NCBI RefSeq assembly: GCF_000827125.1
Contig: NZ_CP010311.1
Coordinates: forward strand, 2,935,001 to 2,999,000
Direction: 5' to 3'
Length of the DNA: 64,000 nt
Source: Geoalkalibacter subterraneus
Lineage (GTDB): Bacteria; Desulfobacterota; Desulfuromonadia; Desulfuromonadales; Geoalkalibacteraceae
Below are positions 37,085 to 46,230 of the stretch, piece by piece; within the stretch, counting starts at the first letter, position 1, and every line of letters begins with the position of its first letter. Both the position numbers and the translations under genes were made by a program. The notes under the pieces were generated by a model. The model ran no database searches. It saw nothing but the letters and a program-made list of their open reading frames with translations, and was not told where the DNA came from.

Positions 37085-38427
37085 CAGCCTTCCTTTTCGA
37101 TTTGATCAAGCATCTCCCGCAGCATGGGGCCGAAGTCGTTTTTCCCCGGGCAGGCGAAGGTGCAGGTTGCCAGGTCCTCCTCGTCGAGCTCCAGGCAGCC
37201 GAGCGCCAGCGCCTCCTCCATGTCACCCACCTCCAATGCCCGCAATAAATAGGTGATCGGCAGATCAAGGGGGAACACCTGCTCATAGGTCCCTATGGGG
37301 TAGATCGCCCGGCGCGCCCCGCCCCGGGCAGTCGTCAATCGGCGAGGACGCTGACGGTCAAAAGCACCTTTAAACAGGCAGCGAAGAGAGAAATCGTTCC
37401 CCCCCGGACGCAGCCATCCGAGAGCGGAGCCCGGTACGCCTTCCTCCAATGCCGTGATCTGGTTGTGGTAGCGACCGAGAAATGCCAGGGGGCCTCGTGC
37501 GGCACGACCATCCAGCACAGAACCTGACAGAACGCGCAGATGCGGGCCTTCAAGTTCGTCGCGAATGAGTTCATCGATGGACGCCCCGATGCGGGTTCTG
37601 ATCAATCGGGGGCGCTGAACGCCGGGACCGCCCAAAGAAAGAACCCGTTCCGTCGGAATTCGCCCCTGAGTAAATAGGTGACCAACGGCACACACGTCCT
37701 GGTAACCCAGGTGCCATACCGCATGCTGCAGCCCTACCGGAGAAAGATAATGAATATGGGTACCGGGCAGTCCAGCCGGATGAGGTCCGGCGAAGGTGAC
37801 GCGCTGCCCCGCAGAGCAGTCCGGCAGCTTCGCATCGGGCGCGGCACAGAGATAAAGAGGACCGTCGGTCAATGTGGAAAGGACTTTGACGCCGTTATTG
37901 AAATCCCCGGCACGCTCCGAGATGGCCACACAGGGGTCGGGTGCCAGAGGATGAGTGTCCATGGCTGTGATAAAGACCGCCTGCGGCGTTTCGCCAGGAT
38001 TGGGAATGCGGCCAAAGGGGCGGCGGCGCAGCGCGGTCCACAACCCGGACGCCAGCAGGGTTTCGACAACCAGGTCGCGCTCCAGATTAGCAAGATGACT
38101 CTCGGGATGGAGGGCAAAAGACTCTTCATCATTGCCGTCGAGTTCGACCTCAACCGACAGAAATACCCGCTTTTCGCCACGGTTTATCGCCCTGATCCGT
38201 CCACTGCCAGGGCTGGTATAGACGACGCGCGGATTTTTCTTGTCGCTGAAAAGGACCTGGCCCAGCCGGACCCGGTCCCCCTCTGAAACTTCCATGGTCG
38301 GGCGCATGCCGGGGTAATCCGGTCCGACCAGCGCCACCCGGCCGACCTCGGGAGCATCTTCCACCTCCATGCGGGGCGCCCCGGCCAGAGGCAGATCAAG
38401 GCCTTTGTTAATAGTAAAAAAATTCAT
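37084..38427 (-). CDS. nqrA: Na+-translocating NADH:quinone reductase subunit A
   Basis: NqrA is the peripheral cytoplasmic subunit associated with quinone binding. It is 447 aa and begins with the family sequence INKGLDLPLAGAP; YPGMRPTMEVSEGDRVRLGQVLFSDKKNP follows near residue 38. The C-terminus ends with a stretch holding Cys residues (LGCLELDEEDLATCTFACPGK) that resembles the related RnfC and NuoF proteins. It is the first gene of nqrABCDEF-M, so the operon promoter should lie in the 72 bp after the ferritin-like gene or further up. Confidence 0.95.
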   Translation of the reverse strand: MNFFTINKGLDLPLAGAPRMEVEDAPEVGRVALVGPDYPGMRPTMEVSEGDRVRLGQVLFSDKKNPRVVYTSPGSGRIRAINRGEKRVFLSVEVELDGNDEESFALHPESHLANLERDLVVETLLASGLWTALRRRPFGRIPNPGETPQAVFITAMDTHPLAPDPCVAISERAGDFNNGVKVLSTLTDGPLYLCAAPDAKLPDCSAGQRVTFAGPHPAGLPGTHIHYLSPVGLQHAVWHLGYQDVCAVGHLFTQGRIPTERVLSLGGPGVQRPRLIRTRIGASIDELIRDELEGPHLRVLSGSVLDGRAARGPLAFLGRYHNQITALEEGVPGSALGWLRPGGNDFSLRCLFKGAFDRQRPRRLTTARGGARRAIYPIGTYEQVFPLDLPITYLLRALEVGDMEEALALGCLELDEEDLATCTFACPGKNDFGPMLREMLDQIEKEG

Positions 38428-38499
38428 CAGATCACTTCAGGTGTCAGAGGTTGGTCATCGTGCCGAAAACGTACCGTTTAAACCCGCAGGAGCAGCCTG

Positions 38500-38961
38500 T
38501 CATAAATCAAGCAACCCGGCTGCCGCTCTCATCAGCTTCTGCTTCTCCTCCATCTCACGCAGCAGCAGGCTGTTGAACATGTCCTTGACTTCAGGTGATA
38601 CCGCCTGCGTACTCATATCCTGATAGAGTTCAAGCAGCTTGGAATCAAGGGTCAGGGCCAGGTCGAGAACGTCGTCGAAGTCGTAATCGCGATCGAGGTC
38701 AACCTCCTTGAGAGGCGCAAAAATATCTTCGTCGTGGGTGTACTTGAACCAGCTCGACAAGACCTGCGGACGACTTTCGTCACGATATTCACGAATGCTG
38801 AGCGCCACCCGGTCTTCATGGCGCGCCATATAGTCGAGCAGCATCTTCACCCGGGGCGACGAGACTCTTTCGGTCAATGCGCGATACAATTCAGCGGTTT
38901 TGCGGTGAAAAAGGCCGACATGTTCCAGCACGTCGACAGTCTGCTCGAAACGCATCATCAT
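38500..38961 (-). CDS. Ferritin-like/rubrerythrin-fold diiron-type protein
   Basis: The 153-aa protein is almost wholly helical and looks like a four-helix-bundle ferritin-like domain. Repeated Glu/His motifs fit a diiron site: HRKTAELYRAL, YMARHEDRVAL, LLELYQDM and LREMEEKQKLM, each spaced as one helix. There is no rubredoxin domain. The role may be oxidative-stress or iron related, which is inference from fold. Three consecutive ATGs start it behind a GGAGGA site. It lies 72 bp upstream of nqrA on the same strand and could share its transcript. Confidence 0.75.
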   Translation of the reverse strand: MMMRFEQTVDVLEHVGLFHRKTAELYRALTERVSSPRVKMLLDYMARHEDRVALSIREYRDESRPQVLSSWFKYTHDEDIFAPLKEVDLDRDYDFDDVLDLALTLDSKLLELYQDMSTQAVSPEVKDMFNSLLLREMEEKQKLMRAAAGLLDL

Positions 38962-39227
38962 TCCTCCATGGCCCCGAAAACACTGCCGGGGGGAAAGGTC
39001 GGGTTGCCTTGGATCGTTGCTGACATCTTACGGATTACAAGTATAACGGGCAAGTCGCACCTGTCCATAAGGTTGTAAAAATCCACAACGGACGAGCCTG
39101 AAACCAAACAGGCCAACCTGAACCACCCTGAACGTCCTTCGTTGACAGCCCCTCACCCCTCTGCTAAAAAAATTCGACATCCTTGGAAAAATTTTCCGCA
39201 ACCCGTTATTTCCCAGCAAGGTTTTTC

Positions 39228-39830
39228 ATGGGCTCTCGTACCCGCATCTACCTGATCCGCCACGGTCAGGTCGAAGGATTTGACAACAGGCGCTACAATG
39301 GCCAATCCGATGTTGCCCTCACCGCCGTCGGCCGCCGCCAGTCCCGGCAGATTACGGAGAGACTGGCCGCGCAGTCACTGACGGCGATTTACAGCAGCGA
39401 CCTGTCGCGCTGTGCGTTTGCTGCACGCTGCCTCGGCGAACGCCACGGACTTGAGCCGCAGTTTCTCGCCAGCATGCGTGAACTCCATATCGGGGAATGG
39501 GAAGGACGTACCTGGCAGGAACTACAGGAAAAGCACCCCGATCAATGGCAGGCGCGTCTGGACGACCTGGTCAATTACCGGGTGCCCGGCGGGGAAAGCC
39601 TGCAAGAGATGGCACAGCGTGTACGGCCAACGGTTCAAACTCTCATCGCACGCCACCGCGATGCCGAAATCGCCCTGGTCGGTCACGGCGGCGTCAACCG
39701 CGTGATCCTCCTCGACGCCATCGGCGCACCGCTGGACCGCATGTTCGCCATCGAGCAGGATTACGCCTGCCTGAATATCATCGACTATTTCGATGACGGT
39801 CGCACGACCGTAAGACTGCTCAACGGTTGA
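39228..39830 (+). CDS. Histidine phosphatase family protein, possible alpha-ribazole phosphatase (CobC-like)
   Basis: This 200-aa phosphoglycerate-mutase-like phosphatase has the nucleophilic His in LIRHGQVEG, Arg in IYSSDLSRC, Glu in HIGEWEGRTW and the second His in LVGHGGVNRV. Alpha-ribazole-5'-phosphate phosphatase in cobalamin synthesis has the same form, and cbiX follows 54 bp downstream in the same direction, which supports that role. The start at 39228 gives the standard N-terminus; it has an AAGG site. Other small-molecule phosphatases of the family cannot be excluded. Confidence 0.8.
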   Translation: MGSRTRIYLIRHGQVEGFDNRRYNGQSDVALTAVGRRQSRQITERLAAQSLTAIYSSDLSRCAFAARCLGERHGLEPQFLASMRELHIGEWEGRTWQELQEKHPDQWQARLDDLVNYRVPGGESLQEMAQRVRPTVQTLIARHRDAEIALVGHGGVNRVILLDAIGAPLDRMFAIEQDYACLNIIDYFDDGRTTVRLLNG

Positions 39831-39884
39831 GGAACGGCGGCCTCATACGACACGCCCACCACCGTCCCCGGGGAGACTCCTGCA

Positions 39885-40268
39885 ATGAAAACGGCCCTTC
39901 TGCTCATCGGCCACGGCTCACGCATTGACGGCGCCAACGCCACCCTGCATGCTATCGCCGAAATGATCCGCAATCTCGCTGAATTCGACCTGGTCGAAGT
40001 CTCCTTCCTGAGTCGGGATACTGCCGAAATTCAGGAGAAAATCGACGCCTGCGTGCAGCAGGGGGCGCAATGCATTCTGCTTTATCCCTATTTTCTTTCG
40101 GCCGGCACTCACGTCCTGAACGATCTGCCATCCTTACTGGACGACGCCGCCCGCCGTCACCCTGATGTCAAGCTGACATTGGCAGAGCCCCTGGGGGCGC
40201 ACCCCAAGCTGGCTGAGATTGTCTGTGAACGGGCGCGGGAAAAAATGGTCAAGGCAGGATGGATCTGA
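39885..40268 (+). CDS. cbiX: Sirohydrochlorin cobaltochelatase, short form (CbiX-S)
   Basis: The enzyme inserts cobalt into sirohydrochlorin at the start of the anaerobic cobalamin route. The 127-aa size is the small homodimeric CbiX form. The metal/substrate His residues are in LLIGHGSR near residue 10 and FLSAGTHV near 75. A GGGGAGA site precedes the ATG. Together with the preceding CobC-like gene and cbiET/cbiB 36 kb away, it shows cobalamin synthesis is encoded in dispersed groups. Confidence 0.93.
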   Translation: MKTALLLIGHGSRIDGANATLHAIAEMIRNLAEFDLVEVSFLSRDTAEIQEKIDACVQQGAQCILLYPYFLSAGTHVLNDLPSLLDDAARRHPDVKLTLAEPLGAHPKLAEIVCERAREKMVKAGWI

Positions 40269-40301
40269 AATCGAGAAATCGGTAAGAAGAGAGGGAAAAA
40301 A

Positions 40302-40754
40302 TCAGAGCCCGCGGGCTTTCTGGATGGCTTCACGGGCCAGTTCGTCACAGCGCTCGTTTTCAGGGTGGCCGGTGTGGCCGCGCACCCAGTGCCATTCGAC
40401 CTCATGGCGACGGCTCAACTCCAGCAGGCGCTCCCACAGATCGCGGTTGGCGACATCCTTTTTCTGGCTGTTTTTCCAGCCGCGACGCACCCAGCCGTCA
40501 ATCCACTCAGTGATCCCTTTTTTGACATATTGTGAATCAGTCGTCAGGCGCACCCGGCAGGGACGACGCAGGGCCTCAAGCCCGGCGATGGCACCGAGAA
40601 GCTCCATGCGGTTGTTGGTCGTCTGCGCTTCATAGCCGGACAGCTCGCGCACGTGGCCATCGTAGCGCAGCAGTGTCCCCCAGCCGCCGGGTCCTGGGTT
40701 GCCGGAACAGGCGCCGTCTGAGAAAATTTCAACGACCTTTTTACTTGAGGACAT
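40302..40754 (-). CDS. rnhA: Ribonuclease HI
   Basis: The enzyme degrades the RNA strand of RNA-DNA hybrids during replication. It is 150 aa from the start at 40754. The catalytic residues are visible: Asp in [15 protein letters not shown], Glu in [10 protein letters not shown], Asp in [12 protein letters not shown], His in [16 protein letters not shown] and Asp in the last motif. It lies downstream of the tRNA cluster on the same strand, separated by a terminator. Confidence 0.95.
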   Translation of the reverse strand: MSSSKKVVEIFSDGACSGNPGPGGWGTLLRYDGHVRELSGYEAQTTNNRMELLGAIAGLEALRRPCRVRLTTDSQYVKKGITEWIDGWVRRGWKNSQKKDVANRDLWERLLELSRRHEVEWHWVRGHTGHPENERCDELAREAIQKARGL

Positions 40755-40814
40755 GATGCGAGCTTCCCTTGAGTGTCCTTGCCCGGCCATAAAAAAACAG
40801 GCAGAAAAAGTTCA

Positions 40815-40841
40815 GCCCCGCCGCGTTGCCGACGGCGGGGC
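40815..40841 (-). terminator. Terminator after the distal tRNA-Glu
   Basis: A 9-bp perfect GC stem (40815-40823 with 40833-40841) is followed on the minus strand by GAACTTTTTCTG. It lies 16 bp past the tRNA-Glu 3' end. Confidence 0.8.
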
Positions 40842-40856
40842 CAACTCTTCATTTGG

Positions 40857-40931
40857 CGTCCCCAGGGGGATTCGAACCCCCGTCGCCGGCGTGAAAGGCC
40901 GGTGTCCTGGGCCGGGCTAGACGATAGGGAC
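40857..40931 (-). tRNA. tRNA-Glu (TTC), distal copy
   Basis: The cloverleaf is complete: a 7-bp acceptor (GTCCCTA with TGGGGAC), an anticodon loop CCTTTCA, and a T-arm GGGGGTTCGAATCCCCC-type stem. The 3' CCA is encoded at 40854-40856. The body is identical to the copy at 41044-41118. Confidence 0.97.
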
Positions 40932-41002
40932 TTAAAAGATGTAAACAGCTGCCAAGGCTGCCGCTGGGATGACTCAAATTTCTTCGGTTTGCCAAAGTGT
41001 AA

Positions 41003-41034
41003 ACAACCCCACTGCCGAAAGGCAGTGGGGTTGT
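41003..41034 (-). terminator. Strong hairpin between the two tRNA-Glu genes
   Basis: A 14-bp perfect stem (41003-41016 with 41021-41034) is closed by a tetraloop. It starts 7 bp past the CCA of the proximal tRNA-Glu. T-rich sequence follows on both strands, so it may end the tRNA-Lys/tRNA-Glu transcript or process it; the distal tRNA-Glu would then need read-through or its own promoter. Confidence 0.8.
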
Positions 41035-41043
41035 CTTTTCTGG

Positions 41044-41118
41044 CGTCCCCAGGGGGATTCGAACCCCCGTCGCCGGCGTGAAAGGCCGGTGTCCTGGGCC
41101 GGGCTAGACGATAGGGAC
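41044..41118 (-). tRNA. tRNA-Glu (TTC), proximal copy
   Basis: The sequence is the same as the distal copy, with anticodon TTC and an encoded CCA (41041-41043). It lies 8 bp after tRNA-Lys, so the two are one transcript. Confidence 0.97.
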
Positions 41119-41126
41119 TTAAATGG

Positions 41127-41199
41127 TGAGCCGCGAAGGACTCGAACCTTCGACCATCTGATTAAAAGTCAGATGCTCTACCAACTGAGCTAGCGGCTC
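41127..41199 (-). tRNA. tRNA-Lys (TTT)
   Basis: The cloverleaf is complete with acceptor GAGCCGC/GCGGCTC, D-arm GCTCAGTTGGTAGAGC, anticodon loop CTTTTAA (TTT) and T-loop GGTTCGAGTCC. The CCA is encoded at 41124-41126. It is the first gene of the cluster. Confidence 0.97.
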
Positions 41200-41214
41200 G
41201 CAACGGAGACCTGT

Positions 41215-41242
41215 TATATATTAACCGACGAAGAGGAGTCAA
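41215..41242 (-). promoter_or_regulatory. Sigma-70-type promoter of the tRNA-Lys/tRNA-Glu cluster
   Basis: On the minus strand a -35 box TTGACT (41242-41237) and a -10 box TATATA (41220-41215) are separated by 16 bp. The -10 box lies 15 bp before the mature tRNA-Lys 5' end. Confidence 0.75.
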
Positions 41243-41305
41243 CCCCTTTTTTGGTTTTCCTGCGATTTTTTATGTCGCTTTTTTAGAGCAACAACCAGAG
41301 GGCCA

Positions 41306-42619
<1,314 letters not shown>

Positions 42620-43915
42620 TTATGCAGTCAGAGAACTGAAATCACCCGCAAGCAGCGCATCCAGTCCGACTTTCCGGGTCGTGCCATCGGTGACACCGAT
42701 GACCGTCACACCCTCCCCTGCCGGGCCAAGGGTCATGACATAGCGATAATTCATTTTTCCTGCGTACTGCAGACTTTCTTCCAGGTTGCGTGGATACATA
42801 TCGCGGGCGGCTGCAAATCCTGCCTGCCGCAGAGCGCGTGCAAGGCGCTGCGCCACCATCTTGTCGGCTCCCGATTGGACGATGAGCACATCGATGGCGC
42901 CGGCACTGCGGGGGGCCAGAGTCCCATCGAGGGCAAACAGAAGGTTGAGCAGGTTGAAGGAGAAGCCGGTGGCCGGCGCCGGATAACCATAATGGGCCGT
43001 CAGGTTGTCGTAACGCCCTCCATTGCACACGGCGCGTCCCAGTCCGGGCAGAAAACCCTGAAAGGTAATGCCGGTATGATATTCATGGCCGCGAATTTCG
43101 CCCAGATCCAGCGTTACATGATCCTGAACCCCGTAGACATCGAGGAAGTCGAGTACACGGGACAGGTTGTCGAGAGCGCGGCGTGAACGCTCATTGCGCA
43201 CGACTGAGGCGGCCTTCTCCAGCACATCGCGCCCCCCGAACAAACGCGGCAAAGCAAGGACTTCTTCGCGGGCCGCGTCGGAGATATCGGCATCGAAAAG
43301 CAATGCACGCAGACCGGAGTTGTCCTTGTGCGCAATCGCCGTCGCCACTTCACGCGACAGAGGGCCCTCCAGGGCGAGATTGTCCATGACGCCCCGGAAA
43401 AACTCCACCTGGCCGATATCGACGGTAAATTCCTTAGCTCCCACCGCCTGCAGCCCTTCAACCGCCATGGCGATCATTTCCGCATCCGCCTCGGGGCTGT
43501 CAAGGCCCACCAGCTCGACGCCGGCCTGCAGAATTTCGCGGTCCTTGCCGGCCTGCTGCTCGGCGTGGCGCAGGACGCGGCCGCTGTACGACAGACGCAG
43601 CGGTAGCGGCATTTCCCGCATGCGGGTCGCAACGATGCGCGCCACCTGGGGTGTCATATCCGGCGGGATCGCCAGCATCTGGTCGCCCTGCCGGTCTTCA
43701 AAACGAAAGGTCTTCTCGCGCAGATCGGCGCCGAGAGCCTTCTCCAGTACGGACAGGAACTCCAGCGAGGGCGTGATGACCGGCCGGAACCCCCAACGGG
43801 CAAAAACGTCTTTGAGCGTCTGCGTCAAAAACTCAATTTTGGCGGCCTTGGCCGGGAGAAAATCCTTGACCCCCTTGGGGAGCATGGTCTCGGGGGCGAC
43901 GGTAGGCAACTTCAT
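42620..43915 (-). CDS. hisZ: ATP phosphoribosyltransferase regulatory subunit HisZ
   Basis: HisZ is a catalytically inactive HisRS-like paralogue that activates the short form of HisG for the first step of histidine synthesis. It is 431 aa with class II synthetase-type motifs (FEDRQGDQMLAIPPDMTPQVARI, LRLSYSGRVLRHAEQQ) and a C-terminal anticodon-domain-like tail (IDVLIVQSGADKM). HisRS active-site peptides such as the full motif 3 are altered (NGGRYDNLTAHYG), which together with the purA linkage separates HisZ from HisS. The hisG gene is not in the window. Confidence 0.92.
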   Translation of the reverse strand: MKLPTVAPETMLPKGVKDFLPAKAAKIEFLTQTLKDVFARWGFRPVITPSLEFLSVLEKALGADLREKTFRFEDRQGDQMLAIPPDMTPQVARIVATRMREMPLPLRLSYSGRVLRHAEQQAGKDREILQAGVELVGLDSPEADAEMIAMAVEGLQAVGAKEFTVDIGQVEFFRGVMDNLALEGPLSREVATAIAHKDNSGLRALLFDADISDAAREEVLALPRLFGGRDVLEKAASVVRNERSRRALDNLSRVLDFLDVYGVQDHVTLDLGEIRGHEYHTGITFQGFLPGLGRAVCNGGRYDNLTAHYGYPAPATGFSFNLLNLLFALDGTLAPRSAGAIDVLIVQSGADKMVAQRLARALRQAGFAAARDMYPRNLEESLQYAGKMNYRYVMTLGPAGEGVTVIGVTDGTTRKVGLDALLAGDFSSLTA

Positions 43916-44032
43916 GACCTGTTCGGGTCCTTTCGGGGAAAAGAGGTCTCACCTCTGAGATGTGATGGCGTCGCAAAAACCTGGCAACTGCTTTGTTGCT
44001 GCAATTGCTCTCCTTACCTCAGCGTACTTTGG

Positions 44033-45637
44033 TCACTCCGATTCGTCAGCAGGAAGACTGACCTGCACAGCCGACAGAAAGCAATCGTGCGCACGCAGTC
44101 GCTCCAGCACGGTTTCGGGAATGGGGCTGTCCACGGTAATGAGCGACACAGCCTCTCCGCCCGGTCTGGTGCGTCGTGAAAGATTCAACCGCGCGATGTT
44201 GATGTCGGCCTCAGCCAGCATCTGTCCGAGAAAACCGATCACTCCGGGACGGTCACTATTGTGAACGACCAGAAGGTGCCCCGACGGAACCGCTTCAAGC
44301 TGGTAATCATCGATACGCACGATCCGCATGTCCGATTTATTGAACAACGCACCCGCCACGCTGCCGCACCGACTTTCCGATTCCACCGTCAGCCGGATGA
44401 GGTTGGAGTATCCCTCCGCCGACTGGTTGCGCACTTCCACCACCGGCAGGCCACGGTCGCGCACAAGGTGCGGAGCATTGACATAGTTGACCGTCTTGCC
44501 GAGCCGCGGCGCCATCAACCCTTTGAGCAGGGCCATCGTCATGGGCGCAGTCGGAAAATCGGTTACATCGCCGGCATATTCCACGGTCACCTTGTTGATC
44601 CCCTTGGAAAACAACTGGGACATAAAAGCCCCCAGCCGCTCCGCGAGATTGAGATAAGGGCGGATCAGCGGCAACAGCTCCGCACTGACGGACGGCACGT
44701 TGAGAGCATTGACGATGATCCCCCTGGTGAGAAAATCGACGACCTGATGGGCCACCTGAACGGCAATATTGATCTGGGCGTCGAGCGACAGGGAGCGAAT
44801 ATGAGGGGAGCAGACGACGCGGTCCATGCGTACCAGAGGATTGCTGTCGGCGGGCGGCTCTTTGGCAAAGACATCGAGCGCGGCACCGGCAACACGGCCG
44901 TCTTCTACGGCGCGGGCCAGGGCGGCCTCATCAATCAATCCTCCCTGTGCGCAGTTGATGATCCGGCAACCGGGGCGAACCCGTGTCAGGGCCTCCTCGT
45001 CAATCAACTGAAAAGTTTCGGAATTGAGCGGCACATGCAGCGTCAGAAAATCGCTGCGGGCCAGCAGGGTCTCAAAATCAACCTGCTCCCCGCCAAGCTG
45101 CCCAACCACATCTCCCGCCAGATAGGGGTCATAAACCAGCACGCGCATTTTAAGAGCTGCGGCCCGCTCTATAACCAGCCTGCCGATCTTGCCGGCGCCA
45201 ATCACGCCCAGCGTTTTGCCGGAGATCTCCACACCGGTCAATCCATCCGCGGCCCAGCGTCCACCCTTCACTGCCCGGTCGGCAGCAGGGATATTTCGCG
45301 CCAGCGTCATGAGCATGGCGATCGCGTGCTCAGCCGAGGTGGTCGCGCTGCCGAAAGGGGTATTCATCACAACCACCCCTTTACGGTTAGCTGCCGCAAG
45401 ATCGATATTCTCGACACCGATGCCGGCGCGACCGACGACCCGCAGCTTCGGGGCGGCGGCAAACAAATCCTCATCGACCTGAGTTCCGGCGCGCACCACC
45501 AGAGCCTCGGCGTCCGCCAACTGCTTCAGCAGTTCGCTGCGCTCGGCACCCGGCAGATAGACCACTTCGATCCCCGCAGTTTCCTCAAAAATTCGCAGAC
45601 CTTCAGCGGAAAGCCTGTCGGTTACAAGAACCTTCAT
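44033..45637 (-). CDS. serA: D-3-phosphoglycerate dehydrogenase
   Basis: The enzyme oxidises 3-phosphoglycerate for serine synthesis. The start at 45637 gives MKVLVTDRLSAEGL and 534 aa, the long form. The NAD-binding GVIGAGKIGR motif is near residue 145, catalytic Arg in NCAQGG-type context near 230 and His in CSPHIRSLSLDAQ near 280 (the usual form is PHxGAST, here altered to IRSLS). An intervening ASB domain at about 320-450 and a C-terminal ACT domain (RPGVIGFLGQMLAEADINIARL) near 460 complete it. The ACT domain usually gives serine feedback. Confidence 0.94.
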   Translation of the reverse strand: MKVLVTDRLSAEGLRIFEETAGIEVVYLPGAERSELLKQLADAEALVVRAGTQVDEDLFAAAPKLRVVGRAGIGVENIDLAAANRKGVVVMNTPFGSATTSAEHAIAMLMTLARNIPAADRAVKGGRWAADGLTGVEISGKTLGVIGAGKIGRLVIERAAALKMRVLVYDPYLAGDVVGQLGGEQVDFETLLARSDFLTLHVPLNSETFQLIDEEALTRVRPGCRIINCAQGGLIDEAALARAVEDGRVAGAALDVFAKEPPADSNPLVRMDRVVCSPHIRSLSLDAQINIAVQVAHQVVDFLTRGIIVNALNVPSVSAELLPLIRPYLNLAERLGAFMSQLFSKGINKVTVEYAGDVTDFPTAPMTMALLKGLMAPRLGKTVNYVNAPHLVRDRGLPVVEVRNQSAEGYSNLIRLTVESESRCGSVAGALFNKSDMRIVRIDDYQLEAVPSGHLLVVHNSDRPGVIGFLGQMLAEADINIARLNLSRRTRPGGEAVSLITVDSPIPETVLERLRAHDCFLSAVQVSLPADESE

Positions 45638-46230
45638 TATCCTGTTCGCCACCCTTTTGAAATTGTCTAAAACCCTTTTAAATCGGGCTTAAACCAAGTC
45701 TCGTACACTAGCAACAGGCAGCATCGTTGTCAAGAACAAAGCCCGTGACAACAAGGACTTCCGACACCGCAAAAAAGCCCCGCCATTGCAGAGTGACGGG
45801 GCTCTTGATGCATATATTTGAAGAGGATACCCCCGGGAAACCGAATGGCCGGCAAATCTCTCCCATGTCACATCAGTAGGTCCATTGAGACAGAAAATCC
45901 CCGACACACCAGGGTGCGCTGTGAATTAGAACCAAAGGCTCGCTTAAAAAATATCAGGTGTGCGATCGAGTCCCGCCCGATTCACGGCCTGCGGAGGCGG
46001 ACATTCGAGCCATGCAGCGGGGACAGATCGTGGAAGTATCAATCTCGCTGCGATCCCCCCTGACCTGCACCCCAATGCCTGCTTTGGCCCCTTGAAACCG
46101 ACCGCACCATGCGCAATATCGAAGCAAATGGCTTCTCCCGTCGATTGGAGTTGAATCCCGTGCTGTTGTGCACCGGCAACCGGCCCCAAAATTATTGCTT
46201 TTATTTCTAAAAGGTTATCAGAATATACGA
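45638..46230. other. Intergenic region with an orphan terminator, possible small RNA
   Basis: This 593-bp gap separates serA and pepA, both on the minus strand. A strong terminator lies at 45775-45804. The 400 bp between it and pepA carry no convincing gene: an 81-codon frame (45944-46189, minus) starts with TTG, lacks a ribosome site and resembles nothing I know. A small RNA ending at the terminator, or a pepA 3' UTR, are both possible. Confidence 0.45.
45775..45804 (-). terminator. Rho-independent terminator upstream of serA
   Basis: An AGCCCCGTCA/TGGCGGGGCT stem (10 bp, one G-T pair) is followed on the minus strand by TTTTTT. It is 138 bp before the serA start and 427 bp after the pepA stop. 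Confidence 0.8.

Noticed and set aside
43960-44032. Possible intergenic repeat fragment between hisZ and serA (GCAATTGCTCTCCTTACCTC phrase)
   Set aside because: It has a repeat-like feel but no second copy in the window and no clear inverted structure, so it is not supported.
45944-46189. 81-codon minus-strand frame between serA and pepA
   Set aside because: It has a TTG start without a ribosome site and no recognised motif; the apparent CxxC in a neighbouring frame is not enough to call a gene remnant.
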